Assembly: GCA_023423045.1 (NCBI GenBank)
Contig: JAFAGA010000086.1
Coordinates: 20,098-84,097, forward strand
Origin: Bacillota bacterium
GTDB taxonomy: Bacteria > Bacillota > Clostridia > Lachnospirales > Lachnospiraceae
Direction: 5' to 3'
DNA length: 64,000 nucleotides
The notes beneath the pieces were generated by a model. That model was not told where the DNA came from. It made no database searches and saw only the letters and a program-made list of their open reading frames with translations. Made by a program: the position numbers and the translations under genes. Positions 44,075 to 52,882 of this stretch are shown here, in pieces. The first letter of the stretch is position 1; each line of letters opens with the position of its first letter.

Positions 44075-45790
44075 ATGAAACTGGCAAATTTAGTCGGAGA
44101 ACGTTTTAAGGAAAGGCCGTCAGACTGTGTTATAGACAGTCATGCCCTTATGGTACGGGGAGCTTATATCAAATATGTCGCAAACGGTATCTACTCCTCT
44201 TTCACTCCCATAAAGAGAATCACGAGGAAAATCGAGCAAATTATTCGGGAAGAGATGGATAAGATTGACGGGCAGGAGGTAGCCTTCCCCGTTGTACTGC
44301 CGGCAAGCCTCTGGGAGGAATCAGGAAGATATGAGAGCGTCGGCAGCGAGCTCCTGCGCTTTAGTGACAGAAATAACAGCAAATATGTTCTGGGCATGAC
44401 GCACGAAGAAGCTGCTGTCCATCTTGTCCGCGAATACGCCCAAGGCTATTCCAAATATCCGTTTATGATCTATCAGATTCAAACTAAGTTCCGTGACGAA
44501 GCCCGTCCAAGAGGCGGCCTTATCCGGGTTCGTGAATTTACAATGAAGGACGCCTATTCGTTCCATACCTCCCAGGAGGATTTAGAAGACTATTATCAAA
44601 AATGTCACCAGGCCTACGAAAGAATCTTTGCCCGGGCAGGATTACCTGAAGTGATTTCCGTCGCCTCCGACTCAGGAATGATGGGAGGAAATCTCTCCCA
44701 CGAATTCATGCTTTTATCTCCGGTCGGTGAAGATTCCATCGTCACATGCAAATGCTGCGGATATAAAGCCAATATGGAAGCCGCTGCAAGCCTTGTAAAC
44801 AACACAAGGGATGAGGTATCCCAACCCCTGACCCTTGTCCATACTCCAAACGCCCATACGATAGAAGAGGTTTGCGCCTTTTTGAATACCTCCCCGAATC
44901 AGACCTGCAAGGCGGTTGTGTACCAAAAGGAAACCGATCACCGTTTTGTTGTCTTGTTCCTCCGGGGAGATTACGAAGTAAATGAGGCCAAGCTCAAGAA
45001 CCTTCTGGGATGCGACATTTACCCCGCCGAGATAGAAGAAGGCTCCGGCCTGACCGCAGGATTTATCGGAGCATATCATCTAAATGCCGATTGCGAGATT
45101 CTCTTTGACCAATCTCTCGAAAATACCAATAACCTCGTTTGCGGAGGAAACAAAGCGGATTATCATTATACCGGATTCGATATCAGCCGTGATCTTGGCA
45201 AAATAAATTATGTTGATGCCGCAAAAGCTGTCGCCGGCGGAATTTGTCCGGATTGCAAAAACAATTCCCTGGAGATCAGCCGGGGCATCGAGGTGGGCAA
45301 CATCTTTCAGCTGGGTACGAAATACACAAAAGCGATGAATATGACATATCTTGACAGCAACGGTGAGAGCAGATATCCGGTTATGGGCTGCTACGGCATA
45401 GGGATTGGCAGGCTTGCGGCATCCGTATGCGAAGCCCGGCATGATGAATACGGCCCGATATGGCCTATGTCAATTGCCCCGTGGCAGGTGCATCTATGCG
45501 CTGTCCGGGCAGATGACAGCTATGTGAAAGAATTGGGGGATAGAATATATCATGAACTTACAGAAAAAGGTATTGAAGTGATCTATGACGACAGAATTGT
45601 CAGCGCCGGTGTTATGTTTTCCGATGCCGATCTGCTGGGTGTTCCGCTGAGACTGATTATCAGCCCCCGCAATTTAAAAATAGGCGTATGTGAAATTGTC
45701 TCAAGGGACAAAACCCTGAGTACCACTGCTCCCATTGACAATGCCGTTGATGAGGTTCAGAAAATCATAAAAAGCAATTCTGTTTTCTAA
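44075..45790 (+). CDS. proS: Prolyl-tRNA synthetase, bacterial type with editing domain
   Basis: 571 residues, class II synthetase. Motif 2 has KFRDEARPRGGLIRVREFTMKDAYSF, the editing INS domain spans about residues 230-385, and motif 3 includes GCYGIGIGRLAAS. A C-terminal anticodon-binding domain follows (about 465-565). AAGGAGGC precedes the ATG. Expression is controlled by the T-box upstream: low charged tRNA-Pro lets transcription through. Confidence 0.96.
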   Translation: MKLANLVGERFKERPSDCVIDSHALMVRGAYIKYVANGIYSSFTPIKRITRKIEQIIREEMDKIDGQEVAFPVVLPASLWEESGRYESVGSELLRFSDRNNSKYVLGMTHEEAAVHLVREYAQGYSKYPFMIYQIQTKFRDEARPRGGLIRVREFTMKDAYSFHTSQEDLEDYYQKCHQAYERIFARAGLPEVISVASDSGMMGGNLSHEFMLLSPVGEDSIVTCKCCGYKANMEAAASLVNNTRDEVSQPLTLVHTPNAHTIEEVCAFLNTSPNQTCKAVVYQKETDHRFVVLFLRGDYEVNEAKLKNLLGCDIYPAEIEEGSGLTAGFIGAYHLNADCEILFDQSLENTNNLVCGGNKADYHYTGFDISRDLGKINYVDAAKAVAGGICPDCKNNSLEISRGIEVGNIFQLGTKYTKAMNMTYLDSNGESRYPVMGCYGIGIGRLAASVCEARHDEYGPIWPMSIAPWQVHLCAVRADDSYVKELGDRIYHELTEKGIEVIYDDRIVSAGVMFSDADLLGVPLRLIISPRNLKIGVCEIVSRDKTLSTTAPIDNAVDEVQKIIKSNSVF

Positions 45791-45856
45791 TATCTATGCT
45801 AAGGGGCAGGCAAACCAATCAATGGTCAGCCTGCCTTTTATACTGTTCATATCATT

Positions 45857-45955
45857 CTATTCATTTTCACCTTCATTTTTATCTTCGTTTTCATCTTCAT
45901 TTCATCTGCACTTTTATCTTCACATTTATCTTCACGATTTATCTTCACATTTCTC
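45857..45955. repeat. Degenerate pyrimidine-rich tandem repeat
   Basis: Imperfect 11-17 bp units such as TTTTATCTTCAC and TTCATTTTCACC repeat along the intergenic region after proS. It resembles the repeat upstream of the ABC-F gene in composition (TTCA..TTTCAT). No coding frame is supported. Confidence 0.55.
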
Positions 45956-46081
45956 TTGACTCTTCCGCTGCGTCACCTATTACAATTTTTTTAAGGCAAT
46001 CGTTTGGTAACTTATTAATCAAGAAAATCATATCTCGGCTTTCTGTCATATAGCCGGATAGCGCAGCAAAAGGAGGAAATA

Positions 46082-47080
46082 ATGAAAACTTACCTGATTA
46101 CCGGAGGAGCCGGTTTTATCGGTTCCAATTTCATTCACTATCTGATGGGGCACAGCTCTGAAAAGATCCGCATCATTAATCTGGACTCTCTGGCTTACTC
46201 TGCCAGCCGCGACAATGTCAGCCAATATGAAGCCAAAGACAATTACCGTTTTATTCACGGCGATGTCTGTGATGAAGAATTAGTCTCTTCTGTTTTTGCA
46301 GAGGAGGATATTGACTATGTCGTGCACTTTGCAGCCCAGACCCATGTGGACCGCAGTATCGCTTCCGCTGCGGAATTTGCCGCAACCAATGTTATGGGCA
46401 CGCTCAACCTGCTGAACGCCGCCAATGCCGTATGGCAGGGAGAGGAACGGATTACAAAACGCTTCCTCTACATCTCTACCGATGAAGTATACGGCGAACT
46501 GCCGGGAGCGGGATATTTTACCGAAGCCTCCCCCCTTCGTCCCAGAAATCCCTACGCCGCCAGCAAGGCCGGTGCCGATATGATGGTAAGTGCCTTCTAT
46601 GAAACCCACCGGCTGCCCATTCTCATTACCCGCTGCTCCAACAATTACGGACCTTCCCAATACGAGGAGAAGCTGCTTCCCCTCTGCCTCAAATGCTGCC
46701 TTCTCAGGGAAGCTCTTCCCGTCTATGGGGACGGAAGCAGTGTCCGGGATTGGCTTTATGTAGAAGATCATTGCAGGGCCATCGATACCGTATTATCGAA
46801 TGGCCGGCTGGGTGAGGTATACAATGTGGGTGGTCATAATGAACGCACAAATCTGGAGCTTATCACGGAATTGAGGGATATTCTTGAGCAGGAGTTTCAC
46901 CAGAAGGCATCCCCCATCCGTTTTGTGGAAGATCGCAAGGGGCATGATCGGAGATATGCCGTTGATTCCTCAAAGCTTCAAGAGGAGCTTGGCTGGCAGG
47001 CAAGGATATGCCTTTCGAAAGGTCTTCGCAAAACCATAGGCTGGTATTTGGAGCATAAAGAGTTTCTGCTTCGTCCGTAG
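46082..47080 (+). CDS. rfbB: dTDP-glucose 4,6-dehydratase
   Basis: 332 residues of the extended SDR family. NAD motif GGAGFIGSNF at residue 8, STDEVYGELPG with the active-site Thr-Asp-Glu, and catalytic YAASK near residue 160. It converts dTDP-glucose to dTDP-4-keto-6-deoxyglucose, the precursor of dTDP-rhamnose and other deoxysugars. AAGGAGG precedes the ATG. The other dTDP-sugar genes (rfbA, C, D) are not next to it, so it may serve a pathway encoded elsewhere. Confidence 0.9.
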   Translation: MKTYLITGGAGFIGSNFIHYLMGHSSEKIRIINLDSLAYSASRDNVSQYEAKDNYRFIHGDVCDEELVSSVFAEEDIDYVVHFAAQTHVDRSIASAAEFAATNVMGTLNLLNAANAVWQGEERITKRFLYISTDEVYGELPGAGYFTEASPLRPRNPYAASKAGADMMVSAFYETHRLPILITRCSNNYGPSQYEEKLLPLCLKCCLLREALPVYGDGSSVRDWLYVEDHCRAIDTVLSNGRLGEVYNVGGHNERTNLELITELRDILEQEFHQKASPIRFVEDRKGHDRRYAVDSSKLQEELGWQARICLSKGLRKTIGWYLEHKEFLLRP

Positions 47081-47190
47081 TACAGTGTCTTTTTTGGAAG
47101 TTAAATTATTGATGTGGCGCATTATAATGTCCTGTGCTATAACTAAGATAAGGTTTTATTATGCCGCCAACAGGCAGAATGGAGAGAACA

Positions 47191-48375
47191 ATGTCAGGAA
47201 AAGGTATCTATACCACCGGTGAATTCGCCAAGAGAGCCAATGTATCCGTAAGAACCATCCGTTATTATGATGACAAGGGCCTGTTAAAGCCCTCCGAGAT
47301 AAGAGAATCCGGATATCGTTATTATACTGATCTTGATTTCGTCAAACTTCAGCAGATCATTGTTCTTCGAAAGCTCGGTTTTTCCCTCGAGGATATACTG
47401 AACATCTCCTCCCGGGAGAGGGACGCCGGCTATGTTCGGGCGTCCTTTGATTTACAGCTGTCACTGGTAAGGAATAAGATTGCAGAGTTAAAACAGATGG
47501 AGCAAACCATCTCCGAGGCAAGGGATTATCTGAACGGTCAGTCCCTCCCCGACTGGAACAGGCTCATCTCCATGATCCATCTGCTGAATATGGAGGAAAC
47601 CCTGGCGAAGCAATATAAGAATTCTAAGAATGTGGACGCCAGAATTAATCTGCACAATACTTACTCCGCTAATCCCCAGGGATGGTTTCACTGGATCTAT
47701 GGCAAACTTCCGGTGCAAAACAATATGCGCATTCTTGAGGCAGGCTGCGGCAACGGCCAGCTCTGGAAGGACAATCTAAAGCGGCTTCCCGAACAGGTGC
47801 GGATCGTCTTGTCTGACATCTCCTCCGGGATGCTCCGCAACGCACGGAAGAACCTGCCAGGCTCAGGAGATGTCTTTCGATATGAATGCTTTGATCTTCA
47901 GGAGATCCCCCATGAAGCTGCTTCCTTTGATCTTGTGATTGCCAATCATGTTCTCTTCTATGCCAAGGACCGGGATAAAGCACTTAAGGAGCTATCCCGG
48001 ATTCTTAAAAAGGGCGGCTGTTTTTGCTGCAGCACCTACGGCAAGCTTCACATGAAGGAGATCGAGCTGCTTGCCAAGGAATTCGATGATCGCATCGCCC
48101 TGTCCGAGGTAAAGCTCTATGACATCTTCGGTCTGGACCATGGGGAAGAGGAACTGGCGGCTTACTTTCCTTTGGTGGAAAAATATCTCTACGAGGATTT
48201 CCTGCTGGTCACGGAGCAGGCTCCTCTTGCCGAATATATTTACTCCTGCCATGGCAATCAGATGCAGTATCTGAACGGCAGGCAGGAGGCTTTTGAACGC
48301 TTTTTAAATGGGAAAATCGGCAGGAAAGGCCTGCGCATCACAAAGGACGCGGGCGTTTTTCTTTGCAGACAATAA
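47191..48375 (+). CDS. MerR family regulator fused to a SAM-dependent methyltransferase
   Basis: 394 residues from ATG 47191 with GGAGAG upstream. Residues 1-70 form a MerR helix-turn-helix (YTTGEFAKRANVSVRTIRYYDDKG with YRYYTDLDFVKLQQI). A coiled-coil follows to about residue 125. The C-terminal half has a class I methyltransferase fold: ILEAGCGNGQLW near residue 180, and LVIANHVLFYAKDRDKALKELSRILKKGG. Such MerR-methyltransferase fusions suggest DNA binding controlled by, or coupled to, a small molecule being methylated. The substrate is unknown. A perfect inverted repeat follows the stop. Confidence 0.85.
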   Translation: MSGKGIYTTGEFAKRANVSVRTIRYYDDKGLLKPSEIRESGYRYYTDLDFVKLQQIIVLRKLGFSLEDILNISSRERDAGYVRASFDLQLSLVRNKIAELKQMEQTISEARDYLNGQSLPDWNRLISMIHLLNMEETLAKQYKNSKNVDARINLHNTYSANPQGWFHWIYGKLPVQNNMRILEAGCGNGQLWKDNLKRLPEQVRIVLSDISSGMLRNARKNLPGSGDVFRYECFDLQEIPHEAASFDLVIANHVLFYAKDRDKALKELSRILKKGGCFCCSTYGKLHMKEIELLAKEFDDRIALSEVKLYDIFGLDHGEEELAAYFPLVEKYLYEDFLLVTEQAPLAEYIYSCHGNQMQYLNGRQEAFERFLNGKIGRKGLRITKDAGVFLCRQ

Positions 48376-48416
48376 AACCATGGTATGATGTCAGCCGGAT
48401 ATTATTCCGGGACATC

Positions 48417-48453
48417 CGCATATATGTGCTCACGATAAGGGCACATATATGCG
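48417..48453. repeat. Perfect 13-bp inverted repeat between convergent genes
   Basis: CGCATATATGTGC (48417-48429) and GCACATATATGCG (48441-48453). It sits between the MerR-fusion gene and the BlaR1-like gene, both of which end here. It probably acts as a terminator although no T-run follows. Confidence 0.6.
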
Positions 48454-48455
48454 TC

Positions 48456-50711
48456 TTACTCAATCTCCTTTACGCTGAAATCAAGTACATAAGGATCTCC
48501 ATTTTCATCCCAATCCATCAGAAAAACAGCCCATCCTATGCCATGGCTGGTTCCTCCCTCTCCCATCAGATATTCCATTGCCTGGAGATAGTCTCTTCCG
48601 TCTTTCGCTATGATGGAAAATTGTGTATAGCCGCGGCAATTTCCGCCGGCCAGGTCACCCTTCCGGGTATTATAAACCCTCCTCCTGCCATTCTCATCCA
48701 CAGCATATTTTCCTCTGAATTTTATTGACTGTCCCAGGCTGTCACACACCGCGTTATATTCATTCTCTTCACTTCCGTATAATACCTTTACCACATAACC
48801 CTCATCAACTGCTTCCTCCAGCTCCTCTAAATCATCCCCCGGAAAACGCATCTGCATCAGGGTATGGCTCTTATACTTCAAAATAGATTTTTCAGCAGAA
48901 CCATTGCCCCCATTGCCTCCGGTATCGATGCTGTAAATAATCTCCGTATACCCATCCTCGTCCACATCACCGTAAAGCACCTGGCGAAGTCCCGGATAAA
49001 AGCCGTTGTATGCCTTAAAATATACAGGATCCTCATTCATATAGATGCACAGGTACGCGCCGTAATAGGAATCCGGTGTAATCATCCCGTCGCGCAGTTT
49101 TAAAAGTAACAGGAGATCCCGGGAGCCGTTCTGATCCATATCCTCATAATAAATCCCACGGATTTCATAGCTTTCCTCCGCATGGGGAAAATCTTCAGTA
49201 ACTCGGGCATACCATGCTTCCTTTTCCTGTATGCTCATATCCAAATCCGCAGTCCGGCCAGTCCAGTCCTTCTGCAATTTATTCTCCTCAACATATACCT
49301 CACCATCAGAATTATTAATACTGTATATCTGATATCCGGAGGAACTAAAGTGTTCAAACCACAGCTTTCCATTGCCCATGCTCATACCATACATCGGGCT
49401 CACCTGCAGATGATCGGGGTCAGTAGATAATACCAATGCCTTAAAATCTTCATTTACTATTTGATCATAGGCTTCCTGGAATTCTTCCTCATTAAAGATA
49501 ACCTTCTTTTGATCCCCGACATATAATTGGATAGGATATTGGATTAATGAAGAAAAAACCTTTCTATTCTCTTCTTCCAGGCATTTTATAATCAGTTGGG
49601 CATATTCCTTCTCGCCCAATAAACTGGGATCTGTACCCTCCTCATTATCGCCGGCAGCTATTGAACTTTCTTCTGAATTTCCTCCAAAAGCTTCCTCCGT
49701 TCCTTCCTCCTCATTCCGGTTCGAAGCCGCCTTAATTCCTGGAACCGTGAGAAAACAGACAGCACATACCGCTATAATTAAAATTAATACCATGCTGATC
49801 ATCACCGGGGGTTTGCGAAATTTCAGAATATTCTTTATCCTGCTCTCCGTATTGGTCTCACCAAAGGATACGATAAATGCCAGCTTGCTTTGCTTCACCG
49901 CAAATTGGAGCAGGGTCCGGGAATATTCTTTTCTGGTATTCATATCCGCATTTTTTAAAACAGCTTCATCGCAAAGCATCTCTCTGTCCTTGTTCATGGT
50001 GTAAACTGCCAGCCATACGAAAGGATTCCACCAGTGTAGACATAATGCGGCAATTTCCGCGACACGAAGCTGCGGGTCGAAATGCCGGATATGGCTGCGT
50101 TCGTGGCTGATAATAAAAGCCCTCTCTATTCCTGTAATACCAAAGGGAAGGTAAATCCGCGGCTTAATACAACCCATGACAAAAGGAGAAGCTGCCCCTT
50201 CGCATTCCCATACTCCCTCCTCCGTACGGACCGCTGTCATCAGCAGCTTTCTCATTCTTATGTACCGGAAAAGCTGCCAAATAGCCATTCCTGCCACTCC
50301 TCCCATCCATAGCAGGGACAGGATATCTCCGGCAGACCGGTCCGCTCTCCCGGAAATTCCTGAGGCTGTTTGAACGGAAGATATGCTTTTTGCCGAAGTC
50401 ATCTGAGCTGCCGTCCCGGGATAGCTAATGACGCTGTCTATAGCATTTTCCGAGGAATTTTCAACAAAGGCAGGTCTGCTTTGTTGAAAGAATGCCGTAT
50501 CTCCTTTCCCTGCCATCTGAGGTATCAGACTAAAGCTGCTTTCAATGAAAACAGGACACAGCAGACGGATCAGAACCAGTCCCCACAACATGCAGCCATA
50601 TATTTTCGGAAGTTTTCTGGTAAATACCCGGAAAATCATTATGATACCAATCAGCAGGGTGGCTTGCAGGCTCATTTTAATACATAGTTCAAAAAAATCA
50701 TGATATCCCAT
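48456..50711 (-). CDS. M56 family (BlaR1/MecR1-like) membrane metallopeptidase sensor with an extracellular repeat domain
   Basis: 751 residues. The N-terminal part holds about four membrane helices and the zinc motif HERSH (HExxH) with HFDPQLRVAEIAALCLHWWN. A hydrophobic anchor (near 305-325, VCFLTVPGI) leads to a C-terminal domain of about 400 residues with FG-GAP/EF-hand-like Asp motifs (YEDMDQNGSRDLL and YGDVDEDGYTEI). There is no penicillin-binding SxxK domain, so it senses something other than beta-lactam in the usual way. It overlaps the BlaI-like gene by 14 bases. On sensing, cleavage of the BlaI-type repressor is expected. Confidence 0.8.
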   Translation of the reverse strand: MGYHDFFELCIKMSLQATLLIGIIMIFRVFTRKLPKIYGCMLWGLVLIRLLCPVFIESSFSLIPQMAGKGDTAFFQQSRPAFVENSSENAIDSVISYPGTAAQMTSAKSISSVQTASGISGRADRSAGDILSLLWMGGVAGMAIWQLFRYIRMRKLLMTAVRTEEGVWECEGAASPFVMGCIKPRIYLPFGITGIERAFIISHERSHIRHFDPQLRVAEIAALCLHWWNPFVWLAVYTMNKDREMLCDEAVLKNADMNTRKEYSRTLLQFAVKQSKLAFIVSFGETNTESRIKNILKFRKPPVMISMVLILIIAVCAVCFLTVPGIKAASNRNEEEGTEEAFGGNSEESSIAAGDNEEGTDPSLLGEKEYAQLIIKCLEEENRKVFSSLIQYPIQLYVGDQKKVIFNEEEFQEAYDQIVNEDFKALVLSTDPDHLQVSPMYGMSMGNGKLWFEHFSSSGYQIYSINNSDGEVYVEENKLQKDWTGRTADLDMSIQEKEAWYARVTEDFPHAEESYEIRGIYYEDMDQNGSRDLLLLLKLRDGMITPDSYYGAYLCIYMNEDPVYFKAYNGFYPGLRQVLYGDVDEDGYTEIIYSIDTGGNGGNGSAEKSILKYKSHTLMQMRFPGDDLEELEEAVDEGYVVKVLYGSEENEYNAVCDSLGQSIKFRGKYAVDENGRRRVYNTRKGDLAGGNCRGYTQFSIIAKDGRDYLQAMEYLMGEGGTSHGIGWAVFLMDWDENGDPYVLDFSVKEIE

Positions 50712-51069
50712 CAGAAGCCTCCTCTATCATCTTCTTAAGCTTTTCCGCTTCTTCTTTTGTGATTTTTCTGTCTTTTAAAAATGCTGCAAATAATTCAGGT
50801 ATGTTTCCTCCAAAATTCTTTTCCAAAAAAACATTGCTTTCCTGCCGTATAATCTGTTCCCTGGCGACCAGGGCTGTGACAACTGTATCCTTGCTCTCTA
50901 CCAGCTTTTTTTCCTTCAGCTTCTTGATCACTGTATAGGTTGTGGATTTCTTCCAGCCAAGCTTCTCCCGGCATACTTCAACCAGCTCCGGCGAACTGAT
51001 GGGCTCCCGCTCCCAGAGAATTGATAAAAACCGATATTCACTCTCAAAAATAGTATATTCCATCCGCAT
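50698..51069 (-). CDS. BlaI/MecI/CopY family transcriptional repressor
   Basis: 123 residues, winged helix: FESEYRFLSILWEREPIS, YTVIKKLKEKKLVES, then a dimer region (KITKEEAEKLKKMIEEA). It is the first gene of an operon with the M56 sensor and overlaps it. A concentric dyad at 51114-51165 lies 45 bases upstream, over a good TTGACA/TAGACT promoter, which is the expected autoregulation site. The sensor probably inactivates it by proteolysis. Confidence 0.9.
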   Translation of the reverse strand: MRMEYTIFESEYRFLSILWEREPISSPELVEVCREKLGWKKSTTYTVIKKLKEKKLVESKDTVVTALVAREQIIRQESNVFLEKNFGGNIPELFAAFLKDRKITKEEAEKLKKMIEEASDGIS

Positions 51070-51113
51070 TCTTCCCTTTCATTATCTTAATCAGTGATTG
51101 GCATTCCAATCAT

Positions 51114-51165
51114 AGAGGATTGACAGTCTCAGTCTACTACAATAGACCAGAGTTGTCAATCCTCT
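51114..51165. promoter_or_regulatory. Concentric double-dyad operator/promoter of the BlaI-like operon
   Basis: Outer perfect 12-bp arms AGAGGATTGACA (51114-51125) and TGTCAATCCTCT (51154-51165), inner arms GTCTA (51132-51136) and TAGAC (51143-51147); both share the centre 51139.5. Minus-strand promoter: TTGACA (51159-51154), 17 bases, TAGACT (51136-51131). The plus strand has an equivalent TTGACA-17-TAGACC. The rest of the 366-base gap to the next gene (51166-51435) shows no gene. Confidence 0.75.
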
Positions 51166-51435
51166 GAAACACAAAATATTTCCAGGTTATCAGATACAAC
51201 AGGAGCTTTTTATCATCTTATCAAACCGTACCATAAGCTTTTGCATTAATCTGTGAAAGCCTTGAATTTTGCTTTAACTATTGGATAATTATGTTATAAT
51301 TATCATAGTTTAAAAAAAGAACCTTACATTCACATAGCATTAAAGATACCGCAAAGATATCACATTTCGGAATGATTGAGTGGATTTACCTGATGGAAAA
51401 ACAGAATCATTCAGGAGCGGATAAGGGAGAGCAGG

Positions 51436-52671
51436 ATGAATATTCGAGAAGATGTCAAGTACAGCATGGAACTAATCAAAGAGGCATGGCTTACTGCAAG
51501 CGATACCTTTCCTGATTATTTAACTGAGATCTCTTTCGGGCAGAAGCAGCAGAATGAGTTGTATCTGCAGGAGGTTTCCGAAGAATTCCATCGGCTGACA
51601 AAGCGTCTGCCCAGGCTGCCCTTCGGACGCGGACGATGGAAGAAAAAAATGCTTAAGCTGATCTTTGGGGTGCTGTACGAGGAAAATGTCATAGGCTTTC
51701 ACCATTCCCTCCAAAGAGAGGAGATTGATGCCTTCTATCAGGAACTGTCTGACTTCCTGAGGAAATTGCGGCAGTTTTGCCCTGAGCTTAGATTCGAGGA
51801 GATCGGGCAGGGAATCCGCAATTATATTGTGTACGCCATGTTCAAGGTGGTTCATCAGATCGACTCCGGTTTCAGCCAGGCCGGCTTCGGCTACAGCATG
51901 CTTTATCCCTTCACCGACAATTATATTGACAGCAACCAACGTACCCCCGAGGAAAAACTGGAATATAACCAATTGATCCGGAACAAAATCCTGGGGAACG
52001 CAACCAGCCCAAGGAATCTTCACCATCGCAAAACCTGTGATCTGCTCCAGGCAATTGCCTCAGAATATCCGCGGGATAAGGACGACCGTATCTACACCCT
52101 GCTTCTCATGATGCTGGAAGCGCAGGAAGCCAGCCTTCATCAGCAAAACCGGACCACTCCCCTCGATATGGAGCAGCGTCTGGATATCTCGCTGTTGAAG
52201 GGCGGGGTCTCCGTCCTCATTGACCGTTTTCTGGTAAATAAGGAGTTAACCCAGGCGGACCTGGTCTTCTATCTGGGTTTCGGCTTCTTCCTCCAACTGG
52301 CCGATGATCTGCAGGACATCGAAGAGGACAGCAGTAAGGGGCATCAGACCCTCTTCACCCTGGATACTTCCCCGGAGCAGGAGGAGAAGCTGGTAAATAA
52401 GCTGCTGAATTTTCTTCATCGTATTATGGAAGACTACTGTGCGGAGAATGATATTTTTAAGGATTTCATATCTGACAGCAGCCGCCAGCTAATTCTATCC
52501 TCCCTGATTGGAAGCAAGGAATTCTTTACCGCAAAATACCGGACTGACATTGAACGGTATCTGCCGGTTTCCGCCTCCTTCCTGGAGGCTGTAAAAGCCA
52601 ATGATCCGGAGCGGCAGGACCAGTTCCTGCAGGACAACTACATCCGGATACTGGACCTGCTGATTTCTTGA
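51436..52671 (+). CDS. Class I isoprenoid biosynthesis-type enzyme (terpene synthase/prenyltransferase fold)
   Basis: 411 residues, mostly alpha-helical. Two Asp-rich motifs fit a class I isoprenoid fold: FTDNYIDSN at 159-167 and LQLADDLQDIEEDS at 286-299 (DDxxD-like with a second Asp/Glu cluster). A C-terminal segment of about 110 residues follows. The start is the ATG at 51436 with AGGGAGAGCAGG upstream. It is distinct from short-chain prenyl diphosphate synthases such as IspA, which have FARM and SARM repeats. No other isoprenoid or carotenoid gene is near. Product and substrate are unknown, and it may be a diterpene-type synthase or a homolog with other activity. Confidence 0.7.
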   Translation: MNIREDVKYSMELIKEAWLTASDTFPDYLTEISFGQKQQNELYLQEVSEEFHRLTKRLPRLPFGRGRWKKKMLKLIFGVLYEENVIGFHHSLQREEIDAFYQELSDFLRKLRQFCPELRFEEIGQGIRNYIVYAMFKVVHQIDSGFSQAGFGYSMLYPFTDNYIDSNQRTPEEKLEYNQLIRNKILGNATSPRNLHHRKTCDLLQAIASEYPRDKDDRIYTLLLMMLEAQEASLHQQNRTTPLDMEQRLDISLLKGGVSVLIDRFLVNKELTQADLVFYLGFGFFLQLADDLQDIEEDSSKGHQTLFTLDTSPEQEEKLVNKLLNFLHRIMEDYCAENDIFKDFISDSSRQLILSSLIGSKEFFTAKYRTDIERYLPVSASFLEAVKANDPERQDQFLQDNYIRILDLLIS

Positions 52672-52686
52672 TAACAAACCTTAGAA

Positions 52687-52870
52687 CGAAGAGTCAGCTT
52701 GCTGACTCTTCGCGCCCGAGCGGACTGCATAGCAATAAAATTCCGAACGCATTCATGCGTTTGTCCGCAGAGGTGCGCATCCTGCCCGGAGGGCTTATTA
52801 ATTCATAGGACGCAATTTCCTATGAATTAATAAAGTCCCAGAATGCCAGCTGATTAAGCATTCTGGGACT
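52687..52870. repeat. Cluster of perfect hairpins
   Basis: Four dyads in 184 bases: CGAAGAGTCAGC/GCTGACTCTTCG (52687-52712), AACGCAT/ATGCGTT (52746-52761), TTATTAATTCATAGGA/TCCTATGAATTAATAA (52795-52833) and AGTCCCAGAATGC/GCATTCTGGGACT (52834-52870). The last two arms abut. Only the first and last look like ordinary terminators. It lies between convergent genes (isoprenoid-type on plus, [2Fe-2S] on minus). Confidence 0.8.
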
Positions 52871-52882
52871 ATTCCGTATTAA

